Of a stretch of DNA of 64,000 bases, positions 31,715 through 41,468 are shown in pieces; positions within the stretch are counted from its first letter, which is position 1, and each line of letters begins with the position of its first letter. The stretch lies in assembly GCA_934561395.1 (NCBI GenBank), contig CAKTGF010000003.1, positions 124,001 through 188,000 of the forward strand, in the 5' to 3' direction. Source of the DNA: an uncultured Eubacterium sp. Lineage in GTDB: Bacteria; Bacillota; Clostridia; Oscillospirales; Acutalibacteraceae. The translations under genes and the position numbers were made by a program. The notes under the pieces are model-generated. The model worked only from the letters and a program-made list of their open reading frames with translations, ran no database searches and was not told the DNA's origin.

Positions 31715-33328
31715 CTATACCTTGCTTGCAAGCTCTAATTCATTAAGGAACTCCTCAATTTCGTTTTTCCTGAGTTTCATTGACGCCATATTTACAATAA
31801 CTCTTGCAGAAATGGGGAATATTTCCTCAACAACCTCCAAACCGTTTTCTTTAAGGGTTGAGCCTGTTTCAACAATATCCACAATTCCGTCTGCAAGGCC
31901 AAGCAGCGGTGCAAGCTCAACGCTGCCCTCAATTTTAATAACAGAAACATCCATACCCTTTGATTCAAAAAATTCCTTTGCAACCTTTGGGTATTTTGAC
32001 GCAACGGTTTTTCTTTTATAGCCTGAGAAGAAATCTGTGCCCTTTGGGCAAGCCAAGGCAAATTTACACCTGCCTATGTTAAGGTCGATTACCTCATAAA
32101 ACGATGAGCCGTACTCAACAATGGTGTCCTTACCCACAATACCTATATCGCAAACGCCGTGCTCAACATAGGTAATAACATCAGGTGCCTTTGAAAGCAC
32201 CGCCTCATATTTATCAACGGGGAGAATAAGTCTTCTTCCCTTGTTTTCAAGCTCTGTGGTATCAAGCCCCATGGTTTTAAACAGCTTAACAGAGGATTTT
32301 TCAAGCCTGCCCTTGGTTAACGCAATTCTGATTGGGCGCTCAATATTAATAACCTCTCGCATAGCCTCGCACACGGCTGAAACCTCAACGCCAAAGCCGA
32401 TTGCAGGGGCAGGCATACCGAATTCGCCCAGCAAATTATCATATCTGCCGCCTGAAAGAACCGTTAAGCCCGAGCCCTCGGCATAGCCGTGGAAAATAAC
32501 CCCGGTGTAATAATTTGAACGGTTAACAAGTCCTAAATCAAGCATAATGTAATCCTTTAAGCCGATTTCGCAAAGCTTACCATAAACCGCCTTAAGGTAA
32601 TCGAGAGCCTCCAAAGCGGCAGGGTCGTCATACATTTTTTTAGCCTCGTCAATCACGTCAACATCGCCGAAAAGGCTTGGCAGTCTTTTAATGAGCCTCG
32701 TTTCTCTGTTGTCGCCGATTTTGTTGAGCAAATCGCCGAGAGCGGCGTAGTTTTTGCCCTCAATAAGCCTGCAAATATCCGCCTTTGTGGTGCTTGTAAT
32801 ATTCATTTTATCAAGCACGCAGTTAAAGAACGCAGCATTGCCTATTTCAACCTTAAAGGAGTTCAAATCACACCTTTTAAGGCTTTCAACAGCCATTGAG
32901 ATAACCTCAATATCCGCATGCATTGAGCCGTCGCCGATAAATTCAACACCGCTTTGTGCAATTTCGTTAGGCCTGCCGTTTAAATCCTTTGACCTTACAA
33001 AAACACTTTGGTTGTAATAAAGCCTTACGGGGAAATCCTCTGCCTTAAGCCTTGTTGCAACCATACGGGCAATGGGCATGGTGTTATCAGGGCGAAGAAC
33101 GGTTGTTCTGCCCTTTGAATCTGACATTTTAAACATTTCCTCAGGCTCAATGCCTGTGTTATCGCTTTTAAAAACATCAAAATATTCAATGGCAGGGGTT
33201 AAAACCTTTCTGTAACTGTTTTCCTTAAATAAATCCGAGAGAATATGCTCAACCTTGCGGCGGTCGTCACATTCCTCGAACAAAAAATCTCTTGAACCCT
33301 CGGGGGTTATTTTTGAATATCTTTTCAT
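31715..33328 (-). CDS. hisZG: HisZ-HisG fusion: ATP phosphoribosyltransferase with its regulatory subunit
   Basis: About 537 residues carrying two proteins that are normally separate. Residues 1-325 are HisZ, a histidyl-tRNA-synthetase-like regulator (TPEGSRDFLFEE, VLRPDNTMPIARM, VLSGGRYDNLLGEFG). From about 333 to the end is the short-form HisG catalytic domain (IRIALTKGRLEKS ... GVCDIGIVGKDTI ... DGIVDIVETGSTLKEN), without an ACT domain. It catalyses the first, feedback-regulated step of histidine synthesis. I chose the ATG giving MKRYSKI, 9 bases after AAGGACAGG. It is the first gene of the operon. Confidence 0.93.
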   Translation of the reverse strand: MKRYSKITPEGSRDFLFEECDDRRKVEHILSDLFKENSYRKVLTPAIEYFDVFKSDNTGIEPEEMFKMSDSKGRTTVLRPDNTMPIARMVATRLKAEDFPVRLYYNQSVFVRSKDLNGRPNEIAQSGVEFIGDGSMHADIEVISMAVESLKRCDLNSFKVEIGNAAFFNCVLDKMNITSTTKADICRLIEGKNYAALGDLLNKIGDNRETRLIKRLPSLFGDVDVIDEAKKMYDDPAALEALDYLKAVYGKLCEIGLKDYIMLDLGLVNRSNYYTGVIFHGYAEGSGLTVLSGGRYDNLLGEFGMPAPAIGFGVEVSAVCEAMREVINIERPIRIALTKGRLEKSSVKLFKTMGLDTTELENKGRRLILPVDKYEAVLSKAPDVITYVEHGVCDIGIVGKDTIVEYGSSFYEVIDLNIGRCKFALACPKGTDFFSGYKRKTVASKYPKVAKEFFESKGMDVSVIKIEGSVELAPLLGLADGIVDIVETGSTLKENGLEVVEEIFPISARVIVNMASMKLRKNEIEEFLNELELASKV

Positions 33329-33363
33329 ATAGTATAGCCTGTCCTTCACTTTAGTGCGCTAAT

Positions 33364-33392
33364 ATGCTACCACAATAAAGCAGTTCTGTCAA
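33364..33392 (-). promoter_or_regulatory. his-recJ-rel operon promoter
   Basis: TTGACA, 17-bp spacer and TAGCAT on the minus strand, between the polC stop and hisZG. The leader is only about 30 bases, too short for a T-box or leader-peptide attenuator. Confidence 0.75.
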
Positions 33393-33414
33393 CCGTTAAT
33401 TATATATAGTTTAT

Positions 33415-36400
33415 TTAAAAAAACGAAATTTGCCTTGTTTCAGGTAAATCTCCAAGGGCTCCTGCCTCACGAAGGGCATCAACAACTGATTTGCCAACAC
33501 CGGGCTCATTTGCCAAATCGTCGGCAGCAGTGAAGCCCTCGGGGTTGCGCTTAACAGCATCTGCAATTGCAACAGCCGCAGTTTCGCCTATTCCGTCAAT
33601 AGCGGAAAAGGGCAAGCGAATTTTTCCGTCCTCAATTTTGTAAACACGGTAATCGGATTTAATCAAATCCACCGGTAAAAATTCGTAGCCACGGGCAAGC
33701 ATTTCAATAACAATCTGAAGAACAACATACTGTGATTCCTCTTTTGCCGTTGCGTCATTACCCTTAAGCTTTATTTCATTCATTTTCTTTTTAACGGCAT
33801 CCTTGCCCTGAACTGCGGCGACAGCGTCAATAGCGCCGCCACGAACGGTAAAGAATGCGCTGTAAAACTGAAGGGGATAATAAATCTTATACCATGCAAT
33901 ACGCAGCGCAGCAATAACATAAGCCGCAGCGTGAGCCTTGGGGAACATGTACTTAATTTTATAGCACGAATCAATGTACCACTGCTCAACGCCGATGGTT
34001 TTCATTGCATCTTCGTAAGGTGGGAGCTCCTTTGGAGCCTTACCCTTACGGGTATATTCCATAATTTTAAAGCAATCCTTTTTAGACAAGGGGGATTTGT
34101 TACCCGTGCGTTTTTCATAATTTTCCGCAACGTGAATAAGGTGGGTCATAATATCATCACGGCAGCCGATAACATCCGAAATTGTGCAAACGCCGTTTTG
34201 AATAAGTTCCTGTGCGTTGCCCAGCCAAACATCTGTACCGTGCGAAAGGCCTGAAATTTGCAGCAGGTCGGCAAAAGACTTGGGCTTTGCCTCCATAAGC
34301 ATGCCCACAACAAAGGGTGTGCCCATTTCGGGAATTGCCAGTGTGCCTGTGGGGTTATCAATATCCTCAGGTTCAATGCCCAAGGGCGCACATGAGGTTA
34401 TCAGCTCGTAAAGCTTGGGGTCGCTTAAATCAACATCCATAACAGGGATACCTGTTGAATCCTCAAGGTATTTGTAAAGGGTGGGATTATCGTGGCCAAG
34501 CTCATCAAGCTTTAAGAGGGTATCATGCAGAGAGTTCTTAAAGTCAAAGTGAGTTGTATATGTACCCTTCTTTTCATCGTTTGAGGGATATTGAATAGGC
34601 GTGAAATCCTCAACGGTATATTTATCCGGCACAACAACCATTCCGCCGGGATGCTGACCTGTTGTGCGCTTTATTTTGCCCTTGTCTATAAGGGATGCAA
34701 GGCGGTCAATTTCAGCCCTTGGAATAATTGAAAGCATGCTGTTGTTTTCGGCAAGGTTTTCCTTTGCCTTTTCCACACGCTGACCTGTGTTTTTATCACG
34801 CTCACGGTAGTAGTTTAAAACATAGCCGTAGGCGGTTTTTTCAGCAATAGTTGCCATTGTTCCTGCCTTGAACACATATTCCTTACCGAACAAAGTTTCC
34901 GTAAATCTATGTATCTGACCCTGCACCTCGCCTGAGAAGTTAAGGTCGATATCGGGCTCCTTATCTCCGTCAAAGCCAAGGAAGGTTTCAAATGGGATTT
35001 CGTGGCCGTCACGGCGCATGGGTGTGCCGCACTCGGGGCAGTTTTTGGCAGGCAAGTCAAAGCCCGAGCCCACCGAGCCGTCAAGTATAAACTCGCTGTG
35101 CTTGCACTTTTTGCAATAATAGTGGGGTGCCAAGGGGTTAACCTCGGAAATACCGCCGAAATGAGCCGCAAGGGACGAGCCTACCGAGCCTCTTGAACCG
35201 ACAAGATAGCCCCTTCTCTCACTTTCCTCAACCAACCTTTTGGCGATTACATAAAGCACGCCGTAGCCGTGAGAAATAATGGAGGTAAGCTCTCTTTCAA
35301 GCCTTGACGCAACATATTCGGGAACAGGGTCGCCGTATAATTCCTTAGCCATTGACCAGCACTTTTGTGTAAGCTCGTCATCAGCGCCCTCAATGTAGGG
35401 CTGGAAGGTTCCGGGTGGAATAGGTGGAATATTATCCTGAATCATATCTGCGATTTTGTTGGGGTTATCAATAACAAATTCCTTTGCTCTGTCCCCTGCC
35501 CAGGCAAAATCTTCAAGCATTTCATCAGTGGTTTTAAAGTATAACGGCGGCTGATTGTCAGCGTCGTCAAAGCCCTTTGACGCCATAACAATTGCACGGA
35601 GCTTGGAGTCCTCCGGCTTTAAGAAGTGAACGTCGCCGGTGGCAACAACAAGCTTGCCCAGGGCATCTGCAAGTTCAACCACCTTTCGGTTGATATTTGT
35701 TAAATCCTCTTCGGTGTTAACTCGCCAGTAAGGGTTATATCTTTGTTCGCCCTTTTTGGTTATAGTATATTCCTGGTCGCTTTCACGGAGCATAAATTGG
35801 TTGTTGCCGTTGGGCTGAATTTCCAAATAATCGTAAAATGAGGCAAGCTTTAACAGTTCCTCGTCGCTTTCGCCACGGAGAATTGCCTGAATAACCTCGC
35901 CCTGCTCGCAGGCAGAACCCACCAAAATGCCATCACGCTTTTTTGCAAGCATTGATTTTGGAATAAGCGGCCTTGATTTGTAGGTTTTAACATTGGAGGC
36001 GGAAATCATTTCGTACAAATTCTTTCTGCCGTACTTTCTTTCCTCGGGTGGAACGCTTTCGTCAAGGGAGTTATCCTCCTTAACAAGAAGAATAATGTGG
36101 TGGCGGCGGAAATCCTTTAATTTCATATCCATGAAATCAGGGAACAGTTCGTCGTCAACCAAATATCCCTCCATACCTAAAATAAGTTTTATTCCGTTTG
36201 CCTTGGCAGCGCCGTAAGCCTCCGGCAATGCCTGAACAACGCCGTGGTCGGTAATTGCAACAGCCCTGTGCCCCCATTTGGCGGCGCATGCCACAAGCTG
36301 CTTTGCCGGGGTCATAGCGTCCATTTCAGACATGGAGGTATGCATGTGCAATTCAACACGCTTTTCATCGGCGGTGTCCATTCTTTCATACTTTTTAATT

Positions 36401-37329
36401 TTTTCTATACTGTTGGGTCTTAAAACAAACTCGTTTGAAAACTTGTCATATTGGTAGCCGCCGCTGATAATAACGGTGCCTGCCTCTTCAATTGACTTAA
36501 CAATGGGTTCAACAACACTGTTTCGATCAAAAATCTTAACGCTGATTGACGAGGTGTTGTCGCTTATGCAAAATGAAAAAATCTTTGAATCGCCACGCTT
36601 GGTATCACGCACATCAACGCCGAAAACATCACCCCAAACGGTAATAAAGCCGTCATCGGGCTGAACATCAATAATCCTTTTTGGCAGTTCACGGATAGCT
36701 CGTCCCATAATTACCTTGCGGGTGTCGGCATAAAGGGGCAAATCTCCCAGCATTTCGTGAACAACATTTTGTTCTTCTTCCTCTTTTTTCTTTTGCTCAG
36801 CCTGCTGCTTAACCTTAACGGCCTCGGCAACAGCCTTTTCTATATCAAAGCTTTCGGTTTCGGAAAAGGTTACATTAAGGCTTAACGAAAACTGCTCGTT
36901 AATAAGCTGTGAAACAGCCTTATCAATCTCCTGCTGTTCAAGAAGGTCTTTGCCCCCCTTTTTCAAAAACAGGTTAAGGTTATTATCCTTAAGCTCAGCC
37001 TCTACCCCCTCAAAAAAGCCGTTAACAATGGTGTGAGTTAACCTTATGGGGGACAAAATCGTTTCAATTTCATCAACATCAAACAGATTTGTATTGTATT
37101 TTATTTTTAACACGGCCTTTTTTAAATCAAGGCCGCTGCAAAGGGAATTTTGAACGGAGTCAATAACCTTGTTATTGAGCAGAGTGCCGCAAAGCAAACC
37201 CAGCTCAAGTGAACGCTCATCCTTAAAAACCTTCATAGAGGTTATTTCGGCAGAGCCGATATAAACCAAATCCTCTTCGCTGATATATTTAGAAAAATAG
37301 CAGCAAACTTGTTTAAAATCCTGTGACAT
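33415..37329 (-). CDS. polC: DNA polymerase III PolC-type, apparently lacking the exonuclease domain
   Basis: 1304 residues against about 1440 in Bacillus. Visible are the N-terminal domain, a Lys/Glu-rich linker (170-190), the OB fold (about 225-310), the PHP domain (HMHTSMSEMDA at 328), the polymerase core (GSRGSVGSSL, CKKCKHSEF zinc region, PDIDLNFSGE), helix-hairpin-helix, and a C-terminal clamp-binding QISFF. In usual PolC a DnaQ-like proofreading domain (DVETTG ... DTxxT) is inserted within PHP. Here PHP runs from GMEGYLVDD (about 392) to RRHHIILLVKED (about 409) with no such domain. It overlaps ispG by one base. Confidence 0.95.
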   Translation of the reverse strand: MSQDFKQVCCYFSKYISEEDLVYIGSAEITSMKVFKDERSLELGLLCGTLLNNKVIDSVQNSLCSGLDLKKAVLKIKYNTNLFDVDEIETILSPIRLTHTIVNGFFEGVEAELKDNNLNLFLKKGGKDLLEQQEIDKAVSQLINEQFSLSLNVTFSETESFDIEKAVAEAVKVKQQAEQKKKEEEEQNVVHEMLGDLPLYADTRKVIMGRAIRELPKRIIDVQPDDGFITVWGDVFGVDVRDTKRGDSKIFSFCISDNTSSISVKIFDRNSVVEPIVKSIEEAGTVIISGGYQYDKFSNEFVLRPNSIEKIKKYERMDTADEKRVELHMHTSMSEMDAMTPAKQLVACAAKWGHRAVAITDHGVVQALPEAYGAAKANGIKLILGMEGYLVDDELFPDFMDMKLKDFRRHHIILLVKEDNSLDESVPPEERKYGRKNLYEMISASNVKTYKSRPLIPKSMLAKKRDGILVGSACEQGEVIQAILRGESDEELLKLASFYDYLEIQPNGNNQFMLRESDQEYTITKKGEQRYNPYWRVNTEEDLTNINRKVVELADALGKLVVATGDVHFLKPEDSKLRAIVMASKGFDDADNQPPLYFKTTDEMLEDFAWAGDRAKEFVIDNPNKIADMIQDNIPPIPPGTFQPYIEGADDELTQKCWSMAKELYGDPVPEYVASRLERELTSIISHGYGVLYVIAKRLVEESERRGYLVGSRGSVGSSLAAHFGGISEVNPLAPHYYCKKCKHSEFILDGSVGSGFDLPAKNCPECGTPMRRDGHEIPFETFLGFDGDKEPDIDLNFSGEVQGQIHRFTETLFGKEYVFKAGTMATIAEKTAYGYVLNYYRERDKNTGQRVEKAKENLAENNSMLSIIPRAEIDRLASLIDKGKIKRTTGQHPGGMVVVPDKYTVEDFTPIQYPSNDEKKGTYTTHFDFKNSLHDTLLKLDELGHDNPTLYKYLEDSTGIPVMDVDLSDPKLYELITSCAPLGIEPEDIDNPTGTLAIPEMGTPFVVGMLMEAKPKSFADLLQISGLSHGTDVWLGNAQELIQNGVCTISDVIGCRDDIMTHLIHVAENYEKRTGNKSPLSKKDCFKIMEYTRKGKAPKELPPYEDAMKTIGVEQWYIDSCYKIKYMFPKAHAAAYVIAALRIAWYKIYYPLQFYSAFFTVRGGAIDAVAAVQGKDAVKKKMNEIKLKGNDATAKEESQYVVLQIVIEMLARGYEFLPVDLIKSDYRVYKIEDGKIRLPFSAIDGIGETAAVAIADAVKRNPEGFTAADDLANEPGVGKSVVDALREAGALGDLPETRQISFF

Positions 37330-38375
37330 TATAATTTATCTATCTCTTTCATCAATTCGTCTAACAATTGGTTTTCGGGTACCTTTCTTAAAATCTCCCC
37401 TTTTTTGAAAATCAAGCCGCATCCATCGCCGCCGGCAACGCCGATGTCAGCCTCCTTAGCCTCGCCGGGGCCGTTAACCACGCAGCCCATAACAGCAACC
37501 TTAATGGGCTTTTTGCAGTCACGCAATCTTTCCTCAACCTGCTTGGCAAGGCCTACCAAATCAATTTTTGTTCTTCCGCAGGTGGGGCACGAAATAAGGT
37601 ACGGGCAATCTGTTTTCAAGCCGATTGCCTTTAAAATATCAAATGCGGCGTAAACCTCTTTAATCGGGCTGTCTGTCAGGCTGACCCTGATAGTATCGCC
37701 GATACCGTGGGTTAAAAGCGAGCCGATACCCACAGCTGATTTAATAATGCCCATTCTTTCGGTTCCTGCCTCGGTAACCCCAAGGTGGAGAGGATAGCTG
37801 CATTTTTCTGCGGCAAGCTCATACGCCTTAATCATTGTGTTAACATTTGACGATTTAATGGAAATAACAATATCGTCAAAATCAAATTTTTCCAGCAGTG
37901 AGGCATGATATAAAGCGGACTCCACCATTGCCTCGGGTGTGGGAGAGCCGTATTTTGCAAGAATTTCTTTTTCAAGAGAGCCGGAATTAACGCCGATTCT
38001 GATAGGCAAGCCCTTTTGCCTGCAAATATCGGCAACAGCCTTCACTCTGTCCTGCGAGCCGATATTACCCGGGTTAATCCTGATTTTATCTATTCCCCTT
38101 TCAGCCGCACCAAGGGCAAGTTTGTAATCAAAATGAATATCAGCAACAAGGGGAACCGTCGTAGCCTTTTTGATAGGCTCGATTAAATCTAAAGCGTCCT
38201 CATTGGGTATTGCAAAGCGGATAACCTGGCAGCCAGCCTTTTCAAGCTCAACCGCCTGCTTAACGCTGTTTTCAATATCCGATGCGGGAATGTTCAGCAT
38301 TGACTGAACCAAAACGGGAGCGTCGCCGCCCATATAAGTATTGCCTATTTTAATTTTCTTTGAATTTCTGTTCAT
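37329..38375 (-). CDS. ispG: HMBPP synthase IspG (GcpE)
   Basis: 348 residues with the iron-sulfur cysteines in ISCPTCGRTKIDL and VAVMGCVVNGPGEAKEADIG, plus IKIGNTYMGGDAPVLVQSML at the N-terminus. It makes HMBPP from MEcPP in the MEP isoprenoid pathway. It lies between rseP and polC, as usual in Clostridia. Confidence 0.97.
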   Translation of the reverse strand: MNRNSKKIKIGNTYMGGDAPVLVQSMLNIPASDIENSVKQAVELEKAGCQVIRFAIPNEDALDLIEPIKKATTVPLVADIHFDYKLALGAAERGIDKIRINPGNIGSQDRVKAVADICRQKGLPIRIGVNSGSLEKEILAKYGSPTPEAMVESALYHASLLEKFDFDDIVISIKSSNVNTMIKAYELAAEKCSYPLHLGVTEAGTERMGIIKSAVGIGSLLTHGIGDTIRVSLTDSPIKEVYAAFDILKAIGLKTDCPYLISCPTCGRTKIDLVGLAKQVEERLRDCKKPIKVAVMGCVVNGPGEAKEADIGVAGGDGCGLIFKKGEILRKVPENQLLDELMKEIDKL

Positions 38376-38384
38376 AGCTAACCT

Positions 38385-39419
38385 CTACACAAGCTTTGTA
38401 ATATCGGAAAATGTTATAACGCACATTAAGCCCAGCAATAAAACAAGGCCTACGCCGTTTATTGCCCACTCCCACTTTTCCGGGAGTTTGCGCTTAAAAA
38501 TGCCTTCAAAAATCAACAGGAACAACCGCCAGCCGTCAAGCGCCGGGATTGGGAACAGGTTAAATAAACCCACATTAATTGTAAGCAGCGCCATTATGCG
38601 AAGCATTGACAGCGCACTGGTTTTAACCGCTGATGAAACAATGCTCACAGCGCCCACCGGGCCGCTCATATCGGTTAAGCCGTACCTTCCCACCAGCATA
38701 TCGTGCACCGAAAGGAACACCATTCTGGCAAAGGAAAGCCACTGCATTGCCGTTTCCTTAACAACATTTAAAAAGGTTTTGGGAACACCTAAAAGCCAAA
38801 AATCCATAGCAATGAAATTTTTGCCCTCATATTCCTGCATATCAAATTTTACATCAAGGGTTAACTGCTCGCCGTCACGCACAACCACCATTTCAAGGGT
38901 ATCATCGGGGGAGCGTGAAAGCCCCGTGGTAACATCCGTTGAGGTGTAAACACGCATACCGTCAATGGCTTTGATTTCATCCCCCTGCTGCAAAACAGAA
39001 GAACTTACTGCGCTGTCGTCAAACTTTGCTATTTTGGTGGTGCCCACCAAATTGCTTGACGAAACCATAATTGCAATAATCACAAAGCCTAAAATCAGGT
39101 TCATTAACGCACCTGCTGCCACAACAAAAATGCGCTGAATTACCTTTTTCTTGGCAAAGGAATTTTCATCGTCGCTTTCCTCGCTCTCGCCCTCCATGGC
39201 GCAGTAGCCGCCGAAAAGAATAAGCCTAAGGGTGTATTTTGTATCGCCCTTTGTAAAGCCGAAAAGCTTGGGGCCCATACCTATTGAAAACTCGTTAACC
39301 TTAATTTTCATCATTCTTGCGGCAAAATAATGGCCGCCCTCATGAATAATGATAATTAGCTCAAAAAACAAAATTGCAATCAGTATGGGGTAAACCGTAT
39401 TCCAAATATTTGCTAACAC
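38385..39419 (-). CDS. rseP: Site-2 protease RseP/RasP
   Basis: 344 residues with the zinc-protease motif HEGGHYFAAR in the first membrane helix, a single PDZ domain (about 120-200), and the second motif NLFPIPALDGWRL in a later helix. It cleaves membrane-embedded anti-sigma factors and signal-peptide remnants. The last helix ends near the C-terminus. It overlaps dxr by 7 bases. Confidence 0.95.
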   Translation of the reverse strand: MLANIWNTVYPILIAILFFELIIIIHEGGHYFAARMMKIKVNEFSIGMGPKLFGFTKGDTKYTLRLILFGGYCAMEGESEESDDENSFAKKKVIQRIFVVAAGALMNLILGFVIIAIMVSSSNLVGTTKIAKFDDSAVSSSVLQQGDEIKAIDGMRVYTSTDVTTGLSRSPDDTLEMVVVRDGEQLTLDVKFDMQEYEGKNFIAMDFWLLGVPKTFLNVVKETAMQWLSFARMVFLSVHDMLVGRYGLTDMSGPVGAVSIVSSAVKTSALSMLRIMALLTINVGLFNLFPIPALDGWRLFLLIFEGIFKRKLPEKWEWAINGVGLVLLLGLMCVITFSDITKLV

Positions 39420-40564
39420 TTAACCGTCTCCAACACAAAATCTCTTGCAGCACGGTCTGCATCAAGAACATCCTGCAAAGTAAAATCTTTTTTATCCACG
39501 GCGTTTTCCATGGCCTCATTATTAAGATATGCAATATCGGTAAATTTAATTTTACCGTTTAAGAACAATTTAACACTTTCCTCGTTTGCGCCGTTTGCGG
39601 CAGCAGGACGAAGGCCGCCCATTTCAATTGCCCTTTTGCAAACATTAATGCACTTAAATGTATCATAATCGGGCTCAAAAAATGTAAGCTTGCCGTAATC
39701 CGTTAACGAAAGTTCCTTAACGGGGCTTGCCAATCTTTCGGGATAGGTAAGGGCATATTGAATGGGAATACGCATATCCGGAACGCCCAGCTGTGCAATC
39801 ATTGAATTATCCTGATAAACAATTGCCGAGTGCACCACCGATTCCCTGTGAACAACTATTTCAATATCCTCATTAGGCATATCAAAAAGCCATTTAGCCT
39901 CAATAAATTCAAGACCCTTGTTCATCATTGTAGCGGAGTCAATGGTAATTTTTGCACCCATATCCCAGTTTGGGTGCTTTAAAGCGTCTGCCGCAGTAAC
40001 ATTTTCAAGGTCGCAGAGCTTTTTGCCGAAAAACGGACCTCCCGAAGCGGTAAGTATAATTTTTTTAACCGCACCCTTGTTAGGAGAACCCTGCATTGCC
40101 TGAAAAATTGCGGAATGCTCGCTGTCAACAGGTAAAATTGCAACTCCGTTTTCCTTTGCGGCGTTTGTTACAAGATGACCGCCTGCAACAAGGGTTTCCT
40201 TGTTGGCAAGGGCAATTGTTTTTTTAGCCTTAATAGCCTCAAGCGTGGGCTGAAGCCCAACCATGCCCACCACGGAATTTAAAACGGTGTCGGCTGAGGA
40301 ATATGTTGCACACTCAATCAGCCCCTCCATACCGCAGGTAACCTTTGTGCCTGTGTCCGCAAGCCTTACCTTTAAATCCTCGGCTGCCTTTTCATTCATC
40401 ATACAAACAAGTTCGGGATTAAACTCCCTTGCCTGCTGTTCAATAATATCAACACGGGAGTTTGCCGTAAGGCATTTTACCTTGTAGCCGTGCATGCGGC
40501 AAACATCAAGGCTTTGAGTGCCGATAGAGCCTGTTGAACCTAATAAAGAAATATTTTCAGTCAT
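39413..40564 (-). CDS. dxr: 1-deoxy-D-xylulose-5-phosphate reductoisomerase
   Basis: 383 residues. The NADPH-binding GSTGSIGTQSLDV is at the N-terminus, ALANKETLVAGG and ASGGPFFG in the middle, and NPNWDMGAKITIDSATMMNKGLE-type catalytic and metal residues follow. It commits carbon to the MEP pathway. I chose the ATG giving MTENISLLG, with AGAGGTAG upstream. It lies between cdsA and rseP. Confidence 0.97.
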   Translation of the reverse strand: MTENISLLGSTGSIGTQSLDVCRMHGYKVKCLTANSRVDIIEQQAREFNPELVCMMNEKAAEDLKVRLADTGTKVTCGMEGLIECATYSSADTVLNSVVGMVGLQPTLEAIKAKKTIALANKETLVAGGHLVTNAAKENGVAILPVDSEHSAIFQAMQGSPNKGAVKKIILTASGGPFFGKKLCDLENVTAADALKHPNWDMGAKITIDSATMMNKGLEFIEAKWLFDMPNEDIEIVVHRESVVHSAIVYQDNSMIAQLGVPDMRIPIQYALTYPERLASPVKELSLTDYGKLTFFEPDYDTFKCINVCKRAIEMGGLRPAAANGANEESVKLFLNGKIKFTDIAYLNNEAMENAVDKKDFTLQDVLDADRAARDFVLETVKC

Positions 40565-40574
40565 AAAACTACCT

Positions 40575-41453
40575 CTATTTTGCAAATGAGTTAATTAATG
40601 TTGCAATGCAATATGTAAGCGGAATTGTGAATAAGGATGAATCAAAACGGTCCATAACTCCGCCGTGACCGGGGAAAATTTTGCCGAAGTCCTTAATACC
40701 GAAATTACGCTTTAATACCGAGGCTGTAAGGTCGCCCATCATTCCCATTACAGAAACAACAGGTGCACAGCAAAGAAGAGTAATCATATATTCTCTCGGA
40801 ACAGGCTCAAGGGCTGTTTTGTTATAAATCGCCATTGCACAGCCGTTTAAAATGAAGCTGAAAATAACGCCGCAAACTGCACCCTCAACTGTTTTTTTAG
40901 GGGAAATGTTTGGGGACATTTTGTGCTTGCCGAATGCCATACCGCCAAGCTGAGCGCCCACATCCGTGCCCAATGCACTGATTAAGCCGAAGAAAATCAA
41001 ATAAATTCCCAGCTGTGTTTTAAAGCCCGTAAAATCACGGAGTATTCCGAACATTGAAAAGCCGTAGGGAACAATTATGCTTGCCACAATTGCAATTGCC
41101 ACATCCTCAAACTTGGTGTGTGAATAGCCCTTAAGCATTGCCAAAAAGAATACAAGGGCAATCACTGCAATAAATGCCATATCTGGAAAGGCGTTAACAA
41201 CTTCACCCCATTTTTCGGTTGATACCAAGGGTTCTAAAATACTTTCGTTTGAGAAGAAAGGAATAACAGCCGCAACGGCGGTGCCCAAGCAAAGTATAAA
41301 TTTGTTTGAAACCTTTGCGCATTTCATTATTTCATTTGCGGCAACTGCCGAGAAAAATGCAATAACCACAACAAATACAGGTGTATATATCTGCCACACA
41401 ACAACTGCCAAAACACAAAGCAGTGCAAGGGCTGTAATAACTCTTTGCTTCAT
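40575..41453 (-). CDS. cdsA: Phosphatidate cytidylyltransferase
   Basis: 292 residues with seven or eight membrane helices and the CdsA signature near the C-terminus (LKRNFGIKDFGKIFPGHGGVMDRFDS). It makes CDP-diacylglycerol for phospholipid synthesis. It follows uppS by 15 bases in the standard order. Confidence 0.95.
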   Translation of the reverse strand: MKQRVITALALLCVLAVVVWQIYTPVFVVVIAFFSAVAANEIMKCAKVSNKFILCLGTAVAAVIPFFSNESILEPLVSTEKWGEVVNAFPDMAFIAVIALVFFLAMLKGYSHTKFEDVAIAIVASIIVPYGFSMFGILRDFTGFKTQLGIYLIFFGLISALGTDVGAQLGGMAFGKHKMSPNISPKKTVEGAVCGVIFSFILNGCAMAIYNKTALEPVPREYMITLLCCAPVVSVMGMMGDLTASVLKRNFGIKDFGKIFPGHGGVMDRFDSSLFTIPLTYCIATLINSFAK

Positions 41454-41468
41454 AAAAATCTCCTCTTA

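Noticed and set aside
38341..38949. Open frame of 202 codons on the plus strand
   Set aside because: It is antisense to the start of ispG and most of rseP. The composition is that of a reverse-frame shadow and the opposite strand has clear protein motifs.
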